Part shown: positions 33,213-41,546 of the stretch, in pieces
Numbering within the stretch: position 1 is the first letter of the stretch
Layout of the letters: each line of letters begins with the position of its first letter
Assembly (NCBI RefSeq): GCF_040409955.1
Contig: NZ_CP123384.1
Coordinates: forward strand, 1,869,501-1,933,500
DNA length: 64,000 nucleotides
Source: Salipiger sp. H15
GTDB taxonomy: Bacteria > Pseudomonadota > Alphaproteobacteria > Rhodobacterales > Rhodobacteraceae
Direction of reading: 5' to 3'
Notes under the pieces: model-generated
What the model saw: the letters and a program-made list of their open reading frames with translations, nothing else
Databases searched by the model: none
Told to the model about the DNA's origin: nothing
Translations under genes and position numbers: made by a program

Positions 33213-33306
33213 GCCACGTCTAGGCCACTATGTCCCGGGGGAGTCCGCGCGCCGCGCGGGCGGGGGCGGCGCCCCCACCCCCCGGCCCAACAAGAAGACC
33301 CGACAG

Positions 33307-34233
33307 ATGAACCATTTTCTCGACATTCACAAAACCGACCCGGCAGAGCTGCGGGGGATCATCGACAGCGCCAAGGCGATCAAGGAGCGCCGAAACGGCC
33401 GCCCCAAGGCCATGGCGGACGACGAGACCCCGCTCGACGGGCGCATGGTGGCGCTGATCTTCGAGAAGCCCTCGACCCGGACCCGCGTCTCCTTCGATGT
33501 CGGCGTGCGGCAGATGGGCGGGCAGACCATGGTCCTGTCGGGCAACGACATGCAGCTCGGCCACGGCGAGACCATCGCCGACACCGCCCGGGTGCTGTCG
33601 CGCTTCGTCGACATGATCATGATCCGCACCTTCGACGAGGCGGTGCTGACCGAGATGGCCGAGTTCGCGACGGTGCCGGTGATCAACGGGCTCACCGACC
33701 GCACGCACCCTTGCCAGATCATGGCGGATATCCTGACTTTTGAAGAGCATAGAGGCCCGATCAAGGGCAAGAAGGTGGTCTGGTGCGGCGACGGCAACAA
33801 CGTCTGCGCCTCGTTTCTGCATGCCGCCGGGCGGTTCGGCTTCGACTTCACCTTCACCGGGCCGGTGCAGCTCGACCCCGAGATGGAATTCGTCGGGCTG
33901 GCGCGCAACGAGGGGGCGAGCATCACCATCGAGCGTGACCCCTACAAGGCCGTCGAGGGCGCCGATCTCATCGTTGCCGACACCTGGGTGTCGATGCATG
34001 ACGCGCAATCCGCCAAGGAGCGTCGCCACAACATGCTGCGTCCCTACCAGGTGAACGAGCAACTGATGGAGGCCGCCGGCAAGGACGCGCTCTTCATGCA
34101 CTGCCTGCCTGCGCACCGCGGCGAGGAGGTGACCTCGGAGGTCATGGACGGGCCGCAGTCGGTGATCTGGGACGAGGCCGAGAACCGCCTGCACGCGCAG
34201 AAGGCGATCATGCGCTGGTGTCTCGGCGCCTGA
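33307..34233 (+). CDS. argF: Ornithine carbamoyltransferase
   Basis: The 308-residue enzyme joins ornithine and carbamoyl phosphate to give citrulline. It has the carbamoyl phosphate motif STRTR at residues 56-60, the DRTHPCQ segment near 135, and the ornithine-binding motif HCLPAHRG near 265. Length and motifs are typical of the anabolic enzyme. A strong terminator follows 70 bases later. Confidence 0.96.
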   Translation: MNHFLDIHKTDPAELRGIIDSAKAIKERRNGRPKAMADDETPLDGRMVALIFEKPSTRTRVSFDVGVRQMGGQTMVLSGNDMQLGHGETIADTARVLSRFVDMIMIRTFDEAVLTEMAEFATVPVINGLTDRTHPCQIMADILTFEEHRGPIKGKKVVWCGDGNNVCASFLHAAGRFGFDFTFTGPVQLDPEMEFVGLARNEGASITIERDPYKAVEGADLIVADTWVSMHDAQSAKERRHNMLRPYQVNEQLMEAAGKDALFMHCLPAHRGEEVTSEVMDGPQSVIWDEAENRLHAQKAIMRWCLGA

Positions 34234-34240
34234 CCCGCGT

Positions 34241-34302
34241 GGAGGGGGCGCTGCCCCCGCCCGCCTCGCGGCGGGCCCCCCGGAGTATTTCGGGAAAGAT
34301 GA
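34241..34302 (+). repeat. Dispersed palindromic element (copy 5)
   Basis: GGGGGCGCTGCCCCC, a CCGCCTCGCGGCGG hairpin, CCCCCCGGAGTATTTC and a GAAAGATGAAA tail match the family seen at 15.7, 18.3, 18.4 and 30.9 kb. It lies just past argF. Confidence 0.65.
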
Positions 34303-34337
34303 AAGGCCGGGCGGCAGCGCCCGGCCTTCGTCGTTTT
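34303..34337 (+). terminator. Intrinsic terminator after argF
   Basis: AAGGCCGGGC (34303-34312) pairs with GCCCGGCCTT (34319-34328) over a 6-base loop. CGTCGTTTT follows. Confidence 0.75.
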
Positions 34338-34341
34338 CGGG

Positions 34342-34384
34342 GATGCACAGGGGATGCACATCCGATGCACGGCGCCTGTGCATC
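34342..34384. promoter_or_regulatory. GATGCAC repeat cluster upstream of gnd
   Basis: GATGCAC occurs at 34342, 34353 and 34364, each exactly 11 bases apart, then in reverse (GTGCATC) at 34378-34384. Such helical phasing is typical of cooperative protein binding. It ends 74 bases before the gnd start codon. Confidence 0.55.
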
Positions 34385-34458
34385 CGCTGCGGCGGGCGGC
34401 GGCTTGCCTTGGGGGCTGTTATCGCTACCTTCGGCGGCAGGACGCACAGGAGGCTGCC

Positions 34459-35859
34459 ATGGCGGAACCGCGGATCGGGATTTACGGACTGGGCACGATG
34501 GGCGCGGCGCTGGCGCTCAACATGGCCGAGAGCGGCATCGACATCGCCGTGTCGAACCGCAGCGAGGGGGCCATCGCCGAGTTCATGGCGCGGGCCGAGC
34601 CCTTTGCCGATCGCGTCACCGCGCAGGCCACGCTCGAGGCGCTGATCGCGGCGCTGCCGACACCGCGCCTCTTGCTGGCGATGATCCCCTCGACCGCGCC
34701 GATGGATGGCTTCCTCGAGCAGGTGATCCCGCTGCTGGCGCCGGGCGACACGGTGATCGACGCGGGCAATGCGGATTTCCATGCCACCCGCGCCCGCAGC
34801 ACGCGGCTCGCGGAGCACGGGCTGCATTTCGTCGGGCTCGGTGTCTCGGGCGGCGAGGAGGGGGCGCGGCACGGCCCGTCGATGATGTTCGGCGGCTCGG
34901 AGGAGAGCTGGGCCGGGCTGAAGCCGATCCTGTCGCGGATCGCCGCGCAGTTCGACGGCGCGCCCTGCGCCGACCGCATGGGGCCCGACGGGGCCGGGCA
35001 TTTCGTCAAGACCGTGCACAACGGCATCGAATATGCCGACATGCAGATGATCGCCGAGATCTACGACCTCTTGCGCCATGGCGCTGGGCTGGCGCCCGCC
35101 GCCATCGGGCAGCAGTTCGCGCGCTGGAACGACGGCCCGCTCGAGAGCTACCTCTTCGAGATCACCGGCAAGGTGCTCTCCTACGACGACCCGCTCGGCG
35201 GCGGGCCGATGGTCGATGCCATCCTCGACCGCGCCGGGCAGAAGGGCACCGGCCGCTGGACCGCGATCGAGGCGGTGACGCTCGGCCAGTCGGCGACGAT
35301 GATCGAGGGCGCGGTGGCGGCGCGGGCCTGGTCGGCGGAGAAGGCGCTGCGCGAGGTGGCGGGCGGCGCGCTGGGCTCGGAGCGGGCGGGCTTTGCGCCG
35401 GACATGGAAGAGCTGGAGGCGGCGCTGCTGGCGGCGCGCATCCTCGAATATGCGCAGGGCTTCCGCATCCTTGCCGCCGCGTCCGAGGAATACGGCTGGC
35501 AGCTCGACTTCGCCCGCATCGCCGAGATCTGGCGCGCCGGCTGCATCATCCGGGCGCGGCTGCTCGACGACATCTCCGGCGCCTTCCGCGAGAGCCCGCC
35601 CGAGGGGCAGCTCTTCCTTGCGCCGCGCTTCGCGCCGGTGCTGGCGCGCGGCATCCCGGCGCTGCGGCGGCTGGTCTCGGAGGCGATCGCGGCGGGCTAC
35701 CCGCTGCCGGTGCTGGGTGCGGCGCTCGGCTTCTGGGACACGCTGCGCCAGCCGCGCGGCACGGCGGCGCTGATCCAGGCGCAGCGCGACTTCTTCGGGC
35801 GGCACGGGTTCGACCGGGTCGACGGCAGGGACGCGCATCACGGGCCCTGGTGGGACTGA
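34459..35859 (+). CDS. gnd: 6-phosphogluconate dehydrogenase (decarboxylating)
   Basis: The 466-residue enzyme converts 6-phosphogluconate to ribulose 5-phosphate with NADP. The N-terminal GLGTMG (residues 10-15) is the dinucleotide site. The family catalytic segment GVSGGEEGARHGPSMM follows, then VKTVHNGIEYADMQMIAE with the catalytic Lys, and the C-terminal GTAALIQAQRDFFGRHGF motif. The ATG at 34459 has a CAGGAGG ribosome site. The full-length form (not the short YqeC type) is shown by the C-terminal domain. A set of GATGCAC repeats precedes it. Confidence 0.96.
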   Translation: MAEPRIGIYGLGTMGAALALNMAESGIDIAVSNRSEGAIAEFMARAEPFADRVTAQATLEALIAALPTPRLLLAMIPSTAPMDGFLEQVIPLLAPGDTVIDAGNADFHATRARSTRLAEHGLHFVGLGVSGGEEGARHGPSMMFGGSEESWAGLKPILSRIAAQFDGAPCADRMGPDGAGHFVKTVHNGIEYADMQMIAEIYDLLRHGAGLAPAAIGQQFARWNDGPLESYLFEITGKVLSYDDPLGGGPMVDAILDRAGQKGTGRWTAIEAVTLGQSATMIEGAVAARAWSAEKALREVAGGALGSERAGFAPDMEELEAALLAARILEYAQGFRILAAASEEYGWQLDFARIAEIWRAGCIIRARLLDDISGAFRESPPEGQLFLAPRFAPVLARGIPALRRLVSEAIAAGYPLPVLGAALGFWDTLRQPRGTAALIQAQRDFFGRHGFDRVDGRDAHHGPWWD

Positions 35860-35887
35860 AGGCGGGACTGAGGGCGGGACTGAGGGC
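35852..35887 (+). repeat. 12-base tandem repeat, three copies, across the gnd stop
   Basis: GGGACTGA(A/G)GGC repeats at 35852, 35864 and 35876. The first copy contains the gnd stop codon (35857-35859). Confidence 0.8.
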
Positions 35888-35974
35888 GCCCCCGCCTGGG
35901 GGGCTTGCCTTGATCGCGGAACCCGCGCAGCATTCGCGGTGTTGGAAAGCCTGAGACAGGTGGGGCATGCCGCG

Positions 35975-36136
35975 ATGCGGTCGATGAAATACGAGCTCCT
36001 CGGGGGACTTGGCATGCTGGGCGCGCTGGCCGTGCTGCTGGCCATGCCCGGGGGCGCGGAGGATCGCGAGATCCTCCAGTCGACCGTCGAGACCGCGCGT
36101 GAGCGTGTCTCCGCCGATTTCTTCGGGCCGCAGTGA
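35975..36136 (+). CDS. Small membrane or secreted protein, unknown
   Basis: The 53-residue product has one hydrophobic stretch (LLGGLGMLGALAVLLAMPG), then a charged helix (EDREILQSTVETARERVSADFF). An AGGTGGGG site lies 10 bases before the ATG at 35975. A GTG at 35939 would add 12 residues. I do not recognise a family. It lies between gnd and a small lipoprotein gene on the same strand. Confidence 0.4.
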   Translation: MRSMKYELLGGLGMLGALAVLLAMPGGAEDREILQSTVETARERVSADFFGPQ

Positions 36137-36208
36137 GCGGCGAGGGGCCGGCGCTGGCGGCGGGGCCCTTCCGAAGGTGAGTGATGACGACGAAGCGAGA
36201 CAGAGGCG

Positions 36209-36628
36209 ATGATGAGTGACCCCCTTCCGATCCGCGCGGCGGCCCGCCGTGCCGGTGCCGCCCTTCTCCTGCCGCTGCTGCTGGGCGCCTGCGCCGCCGA
36301 GGTCGCGCCGGTGACCGCCGTGACCCCCGAGAGCTTTCCCGAGTCGACCGAGCTTGCGATCGCCTGCCGGCACGACGAGGCGCTGGCGGCGCTCGACCGC
36401 ACCGAGGCGGCGCGCGGCGGCGCGACCAGCGCCTCGGAGCTGCACCGGGTGGTGCTGCTGCGCGATGCCGGGCGGGCGCTCGATGCCGAGCGGGTGCTGC
36501 GCGAGCGCAACTCCCGGCCCGATGTCAGCGCCGATGACGCGGTCTATTCCGGCAATGCGGTGGTCGAAGGGCTCGACAGCCTGCGGGCCGCGCGCACGGC
36601 GCGCACGGGCCGTCCCCACTGCGGCTGA
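36209..36628 (+). CDS. Small lipoprotein, unknown function
   Basis: The 139-residue product has a lipoprotein signal (ARRAGAALLLPLLLGAC, lipobox LGAC with Cys at residue 30). A helical domain with a TPR-like feel follows (ACRHDEALAALDRTEAARGG). It is probably anchored in the outer membrane. The name and function are unknown. ATG codons at 36209 and 36212 are both possible starts. Confidence 0.65.
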   Translation: MMSDPLPIRAAARRAGAALLLPLLLGACAAEVAPVTAVTPESFPESTELAIACRHDEALAALDRTEAARGGATSASELHRVVLLRDAGRALDAERVLRERNSRPDVSADDAVYSGNAVVEGLDSLRAARTARTGRPHCG

Positions 36629-36767
36629 CGCGCGGATCCGGGCTCCGGGCAGCGCGGTTTCGCGCCGGGGCGCGGACTGTGGTATCATTGCGGCAGGGAG
36701 GATGCGGGCCGGACCGGCCTGCGTGGTGCAGAGGACGTCCCGAGGGTCCTTCCCCGGAGGATTCGAT

Positions 36768-37097
36768 ATGCCGACTTTCATCGTGACAGGGTGCTACACG
36801 GCGGCGGCCTTGAAGGGCATGATCGCCAATCCCAGCGACCGCGCCGAGGGCGCGCGCTCGGTCGTCGAGTCGGGGGGCGGCAAGATGCTGGCCTATTACG
36901 CCACGACCGGCGCGACCGACTGGATGGTCATCGCCGACGTGTCCGACGTGCATGACCTCTTGGCCAGCATGATGGCCGTCGGGGCCTCGGGCATGGTGAG
37001 CAATGTCCAGACCGTGCGGGCCTTCACCGCCGAGGAGCTTCTGGAGATGCAGAAGCGGGCCGGAAAGGCGGCGCAGGCCTACAAGGCGCCCGCCTGA
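36768..37097 (+). CDS. GYD domain-containing protein
   Basis: The 109-residue protein resembles the GYD family of small dimeric alpha/beta proteins. An N-terminal strand (MPTFIVTGCYTAAALKGMIA) is followed by ARSVVESGGGKMLAYYATTGATDW and MVIADVSDVHDLLASMM, which give the beta-alpha-beta ferredoxin-like layout. The residues naming the family are altered (TGCYTA instead of G-Y-D runs). The ATG is preceded by CGGAGG. The role is unknown. Confidence 0.75.
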   Translation: MPTFIVTGCYTAAALKGMIANPSDRAEGARSVVESGGGKMLAYYATTGATDWMVIADVSDVHDLLASMMAVGASGMVSNVQTVRAFTAEELLEMQKRAGKAAQAYKAPA

Positions 37098-37148
37098 GGC
37101 GGGAGGGGGGCGGCGCGCTGCCGCCCCGACACGTTTGGCGGCGGGGGC

Positions 37149-38564
37149 TCAGGCCCGGATCACCGCGCCGGGGTTCATGATGCCGACCGGGTCGAGCGCG
37201 GCCTTGATCGCGCGCATCGCCGCCAGCTTGGCGGGGTCGGAGTAGCGCTCGAGATCGTCCACCTTCAGCCGGCCGATGCCGTGCTCGGCGCTGACCGAGC
37301 CGCCCATCTCGTGCACGAGGTCATGCACGCAGCGCTGCACCTCGGCGCGGATCTCGACGTAGTCCTGCTTGCGGCGGCCCTTCGGCGGGAAGACATTGTA
37401 ATGCAGGTTGCCGTCGCCGAGATGGCCAAAGCAGTTGACGCGGAACTCGCCGAGCCGCGCCAGCCGGTCGATCCCGGTGTCGATGAACTCGGGCAGGGCG
37501 CTCAGCGGCAGCGAGACGTCGTGGCTGGCGATCGCGCCGATGTGGCGGTTGGCCTCGGGGATCTGCTCGCGCAGCTCCCAGAACTGGTGCGCCTGCGCCT
37601 CGGACTGGGCGAGCAGCCCGTCGCTGACCAGCCCGGCCTCCATGCCGGCGGTGAAGAGCGTCTCGAGCGCCGCCTCGGGGTCCATGCCCTGCGCGAGGCC
37701 GAGCTCGACCAGCACGCACCATTCGGGCGGCTCGGCGAAGGGCTGGCGGATCACCGGCAGCGCCTCGGCGAGGAACTCGAACCCGGTGCGGCCGATCAGC
37801 TCGAAGGCGCTGACCATCTCGCCGAGCTGCTCGCGGGCGATCGCCAGCAGGCTGAGCGCGGCGGCGGGACTTTCGACGGCCAGCAGCGCGGTGGCGGTGG
37901 CGGCGGGGACGGGCGAGAGCTTCAGCGCGGCGGCGGTGATCACCCCGAGCGTGCCCTCGGCCCCCAGCAGGAGCCCGCGCAGGTCGTAGCCGGTGTTGTC
38001 CTTGCGCAGCCGTTTCAGCCCGTGCCAGACCGTGCCGTCGGGTAGCACCGCCTCGAGGCCGAGCACCTGCTCGCGGGCGTTGCCGTAGCGCAGCACGTTG
38101 ACGCCGCCGGCGTTGGTCGAGAGCAGCCCGCCGATCCGCGCGGTGCCCTCGGAGGCCAGCGAGAGCGGGAAGAGCCGGCCCGCATCCCTGGCCGCCGCCT
38201 GCACGTCGGCGAGGATGGCGCCGGCCTCGGCGACCAGCACGTTCTCCTCGGGATAGACGGCGCGGATGCGCGACATGCGCTCGAGCGAGAGGATCAGCGG
38301 CGCGGGGCCCTCGGGGGCGATCTGCCCGCCGACAAGCCCGGTGCCGCCGCCGTAGGGCAGGAGGCCGACGCGCGCCGCGCTGCAGGCGCGGACGATGGCG
38401 GCGACCTCTTCCACGTCGCGCGGCAGCGCCACCCAGCCCGAGATGCCCTGCCAGCGACCGCGCGGCTCTTCGAGGTAGCGCGGCTCGGCGCGGCGCAGCG
38501 TGCCCTCGGGCAGCGCGCGGCTCAGGGTTTCGGCAAAGGCGTCATCGGCGGGATTGAGGGGCAT
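37149..38564 (-). CDS. FAD-linked oxidase (D-lactate / D-2-hydroxyacid dehydrogenase type)
   Basis: The 471-residue flavoenzyme of the FAD_binding_4/FAD-oxidase_C family has LLPYGGGTGLVGGQI (PP-loop of the VAO/PCMH FAD domain) and GGLLSTNAGGVNVLRYGN. Its C-terminal HLGDGNLHYNVFP and SAEHGIGRLK are motifs of D-lactate and D-2-hydroxyglutarate dehydrogenases. Its likely reaction is oxidation of a D-2-hydroxy acid to the 2-oxo acid. Its start overlaps the upstream transporter gene by 23 bases, so they are coupled. Confidence 0.88.
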   Translation of the reverse strand: MPLNPADDAFAETLSRALPEGTLRRAEPRYLEEPRGRWQGISGWVALPRDVEEVAAIVRACSAARVGLLPYGGGTGLVGGQIAPEGPAPLILSLERMSRIRAVYPEENVLVAEAGAILADVQAAARDAGRLFPLSLASEGTARIGGLLSTNAGGVNVLRYGNAREQVLGLEAVLPDGTVWHGLKRLRKDNTGYDLRGLLLGAEGTLGVITAAALKLSPVPAATATALLAVESPAAALSLLAIAREQLGEMVSAFELIGRTGFEFLAEALPVIRQPFAEPPEWCVLVELGLAQGMDPEAALETLFTAGMEAGLVSDGLLAQSEAQAHQFWELREQIPEANRHIGAIASHDVSLPLSALPEFIDTGIDRLARLGEFRVNCFGHLGDGNLHYNVFPPKGRRKQDYVEIRAEVQRCVHDLVHEMGGSVSAEHGIGRLKVDDLERYSDPAKLAAMRAIKAALDPVGIMNPGAVIRA

Positions 38565-39552
38565 TGCAGTCTCCGTTGTCTTTGCCCGTGATAGCGCTCC
38601 GGCCGGCGATGCCAAGTCCCGCGGCACGGGCGTGGCAGCGGCGGTAGAGCGGCGTCATCACGAGGGGGGTGAGGAACATCGGAACCTGGTAGCAGCCGAT
38701 GAAGAGCAGCAGCGGGTCGGTGACCCCGGCCGGCAGCGCCACGAGGAAGAGCCCGATGTTGCGGTTTCCGGCGATCATCGCCAGCGCCTCCAGCGCCTCG
38801 GGGCGTCCGCCGCGCGACCGCAGCCAGAGCGTCAGCACCTGCGGGCCGAGGTTGGCGGCGAAGGCCAGCGCCATCCAGCCGAGCAGCTCGCCGGGGCGCT
38901 CGATCAGCGCGGGGCGGATCTCGGAGGTGAGGGCGAGCACGATCACCGTCATCAGCAGCGCCGAGGCGCCGTCGAGCTGGGCAAAGGCGGCGGGTCCGGG
39001 GCGCGGCAGGAGCAGCGGGCGCAGCGCGAAGGCAAGCCCGGTGGCGGCGAGGATCACCAGCAGCAGCTTCGCCGCGGCATCGAGGATCCCCGCCGCGCCG
39101 CCGAGCGCGGGCAGCAGCGCAAAGACCGGCAGCGTGGTCGCGGGCAGGATCACCATGCCGAGGATCAGCATGCGCAGCGCCGGGGCGGGATCGCCGCCGA
39201 CCATCAGCGTCAGGTTCGGGCTGCTGGCAAGCGGCGCGGCGGCCATCAGCAGGATCAGTGCCAGCGCCGGCGGGCTGTCGAGCAGGCCGAAGGGGGCGGC
39301 GAGGGCGATCAGCGCCAGCGGGCAGATGAGCTGGAAGACCAGCAGCGCGCCGAGCGTGCCCCTCAGGTGCCCCATGGCGCCGAGCGCGGCGCGCGGGCCG
39401 ATGCGCAGCGCCGCGGTGAAGAGCATCGCCGCCACCAGCTCCGACAGCCACGGCCGCACGAATTGCGTCACCTGCGGCACGGCGATGCCGAAGGCGAGGC
39501 CGATCAGCATCAGCCAGCGGGCGTGGCGGGCCAGGAAGGGCAGGAGCGTCAT
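38542..39552 (-). CDS. Bile acid:sodium symporter (BASS) family-like transporter
   Basis: The 336-residue protein has about ten hydrophobic segments and the two repeated halves of the BASS fold. Conserved crossing-region elements are AAPLASSPNLTLMVGG and ALAMIAGNRNIGLFLVALP, which fit the residues around the sodium sites. Members carry organic acids such as 2-oxo acids or pantoate. It sits between a D-amino-acid-dehydrogenase-like gene (13 bases upstream) and an FAD-linked oxidase gene (overlapping), so an organic acid substrate is plausible. Confidence 0.78.
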   Translation of the reverse strand: MTLLPFLARHARWLMLIGLAFGIAVPQVTQFVRPWLSELVAAMLFTAALRIGPRAALGAMGHLRGTLGALLVFQLICPLALIALAAPFGLLDSPPALALILLMAAAPLASSPNLTLMVGGDPAPALRMLILGMVILPATTLPVFALLPALGGAAGILDAAAKLLLVILAATGLAFALRPLLLPRPGPAAFAQLDGASALLMTVIVLALTSEIRPALIERPGELLGWMALAFAANLGPQVLTLWLRSRGGRPEALEALAMIAGNRNIGLFLVALPAGVTDPLLLFIGCYQVPMFLTPLVMTPLYRRCHARAAGLGIAGRSAITGKDNGDCNAPQSRR

Positions 39553-39565
39553 CGCCGCCGTCCGG

Positions 39566-40807
39566 TCAGGCGAAGCGGCGCGGCGAGAAGGGGGTGACGT
39601 CGATGTTCGGGCTCTGGTCCGAGATCATCTGCGCCAGCAGTCGCCCGGTCCTCGGCCCGGCGGTGAGGCCGATGTGGTCATGGCCGAAGCCGACGTAGGC
39701 ACCCTTCAGCGCCGGGGCCGCGCCGATCACCGGCAGCGAGTCAGCGATCGAGGGGCGGTGGCCCATCCATTCGACCTCGCGTTCCCAGGTGAGCTCCGGC
39801 ATGGCGGCGCGGATGGCGCGGCGCAAGAGCTCGAAGGGCGCGGCCGAGGGCGGCGCGTCGAGCCCGCCGAACTCGACGATCCCGGCAAGCCGCAGGCGGC
39901 CCTCCATCGGGGTGGCGACGAATTTCTGCGCGGCGAACATCACCGGCGACCGCGGCATGACCGAGGGCTCCCAGAGCTCGAGGTGATAGCCGCGCTCGCT
40001 TTCCAGCGGGATGTCGAGGCCGAGCCGCTTCGCCAGCGGGCCGGACCAGACGCCGGTGGTCAGCACGGCGGCGTCGCAGGGCAGGGTCTCGCCGCCGATC
40101 CTGAGGCCGGTCAGCCTGCCGTTCTCCTGCGCGATGTCCTGCACCTCGCCGATCACCAGCCGGGCGCCGAGGCTCTGGGCGTGGGTCGCGAGATCCTTCA
40201 CGTACTGGCCCGGGTCGGTGATCCGGCCATGGTCCGGCTGGCGCACGCCGAGGCCGAAGGCCGGGCTCATCGCCGGGTCATAGGCCTGGAAGGCGCCGTG
40301 CTCGAGCAGCTCGTGGGTGAAGCCGAGGCTGCTGCGGGTCTGCCAGCCGAAAGCGTCGGCCTCGAAGGCGGCGCGGTGCGGATAGGCGAAGACATAGTCC
40401 GAGGGCACGATCCACTTCTCGGCCGGGGTGCCGCCGGCGAGCGCGAGGTGATCGGCGAGGCTGTCGCCGATCAGCGGCGCGATGGCGCGGGCGCGGGTCA
40501 GGGCAGCCTCGGCATTGGCGTGGGACATGTAGCGCATCAGCCAGGGGAGCAGCTTCGGCAGGTAGGGCCAGCGCAGGAACAGCGGCTGGTCGGGGTCGAG
40601 CAGCATCTTCGGGGCCTTCGCCCAGAGCCCCGGGCCGGTCACCGGCAGCACCGCCGCCGCGGCCAGAACGCCGCCGTTGCCATGGCTGGTGCCCGAGGCC
40701 GGGCCCCCGCGGTCGACCAGCACCACCTCGTGTCCCGCGCGGAGAAGCTCGAGCGCCGTGCTCACCCCCACGATGCCCGCACCGATCACCGCCACCGTCT
40801 TCGTCAT
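39566..40807 (-). CDS. FAD-dependent D-amino acid dehydrogenase-like oxidoreductase (DadA family)
   Basis: The 413-residue DAO-family flavoenzyme has VAVIGAGIVGVSTALELLRAG (dinucleotide site, residues 4-24, GxGxxG) and a C-terminal HRPSIADSLPVIGAAP plus GHDHIGLTAGPRTGRLLAQMI typical of DadA. It would oxidise a D-amino acid to the 2-oxo acid and pass electrons to the quinone pool. The start at 40805-40807 is set by the Rossmann motif. It is followed by the BASS-like transporter. A PuuB-like amine oxidase is an alternative. Confidence 0.87.
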   Translation of the reverse strand: MTKTVAVIGAGIVGVSTALELLRAGHEVVLVDRGGPASGTSHGNGGVLAAAAVLPVTGPGLWAKAPKMLLDPDQPLFLRWPYLPKLLPWLMRYMSHANAEAALTRARAIAPLIGDSLADHLALAGGTPAEKWIVPSDYVFAYPHRAAFEADAFGWQTRSSLGFTHELLEHGAFQAYDPAMSPAFGLGVRQPDHGRITDPGQYVKDLATHAQSLGARLVIGEVQDIAQENGRLTGLRIGGETLPCDAAVLTTGVWSGPLAKRLGLDIPLESERGYHLELWEPSVMPRSPVMFAAQKFVATPMEGRLRLAGIVEFGGLDAPPSAAPFELLRRAIRAAMPELTWEREVEWMGHRPSIADSLPVIGAAPALKGAYVGFGHDHIGLTAGPRTGRLLAQMISDQSPNIDVTPFSPRRFA

Positions 40808-40880
40808 CTGCCGTTCCCCGTCCGAATGTCGGCGCCATAAGGCGACGTCGGGGCAGCATGTGCAAGGGGGCGCGGGCGGA

Positions 40881-41405
40881 TCAGTGCGGGAACCACGCCC
40901 GGGCGGAAGGGACGCGGCCGTATTCGAGGTAGAAGTCGTCGAGCTGCGGCGGGGCGTAACCGGCCTCCTGCAGCTGCACATGCGCCTGCCCGCGGTGGTG
41001 GACCTGGTGCTGGAAGAGGTGCAGCAGCAGCGGCTCGACCTTCTCGTGCACCGGGCCGGAGGTGCGCTGGGTGAGCCGTTCCTCGTGCATCATGGCGGGG
41101 GTGAGCGACTCGCAGAAGGCCAGCAGGCGCAGGTCGCTCTCGGCCTGCAGTTTCGCCAGCGCGGCCGGGTCGTCGATCTGCGCGCGATTGCGCAGCGACA
41201 GGCCCAGCCCGCCGCGCACCAGCGCGTCGATGTAGTAGAGATCGACCAGCAGGATGTGGTTCATCGTCAGGCTGAGCGAGGGGAAGAAGCCGGGGCGCGG
41301 GTCGGTGAACTCTTCCTCGGTGAGCGCGGCGAGCACGGTGTAGAGCGTCTCGTTCGCCCAGGCATTGTTGCGGGCCATGAGGGTGTAGGGCGTGGGCGCG
41401 TGCAT
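40881..41405 (-). CDS. DinB family protein
   Basis: The 174-residue four-helix-bundle protein of the DinB/YfiT superfamily has a possible metal-binding set of His: MNHILLVDLYYIDALV (helix 2), TPAMMHEERL, and LHLFQHQVHHRGQAHVQL (the family H-x3-H helix). Members include mycothiol and bacillithiol transferases and many of unknown role. It starts downstream of the operon terminator at 41494-41526, so it has its own promoter. Confidence 0.88.
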   Translation of the reverse strand: MHAPTPYTLMARNNAWANETLYTVLAALTEEEFTDPRPGFFPSLSLTMNHILLVDLYYIDALVRGGLGLSLRNRAQIDDPAALAKLQAESDLRLLAFCESLTPAMMHEERLTQRTSGPVHEKVEPLLLHLFQHQVHHRGQAHVQLQEAGYAPPQLDDFYLEYGRVPSARAWFPH

Positions 41406-41493
41406 GGGGGTCCTCCCGGTGGGTTGCGGGAGTGTAGCCCAAGCGGCGGGAGCGGCGAAGGGGGGCTGGGGGCGGCTTCTCCTTTGTCATGCA

Positions 41494-41526
41494 AACAAAA
41501 AGGGCCGGGGCTTTCGCCCCGGCCCT
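41494..41526 (-). terminator. Strong intrinsic terminator ending the catabolic operon
   Basis: On the minus strand AGGGCCGGGGC pairs perfectly with GCCCCGGCCCT (41501-41526) across a GAAA tetraloop. TTTTTGTTT follows. It lies 21 bases after the iron alcohol dehydrogenase stop. Confidence 0.92.
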
Positions 41527-41546
41527 CTGTGCTCGATCGGAACGAC

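Noticed and set aside
33233..33290. Terminator between argD and argF
   Set aside because: GC-rich palindromes are present but no T run follows. It is better seen as a degenerate copy of the dispersed palindrome.
33220..36510. 1096-residue minus-strand frame over argF and gnd
   Set aside because: It is the complement of two clear plus-strand genes.
36354..37097. 247-residue frame that starts inside the lipoprotein gene and runs into the GYD protein
   Set aside because: The first half is an out-of-frame reading of the lipoprotein gene. The GYD protein starts at 36768 with its own ribosome site.
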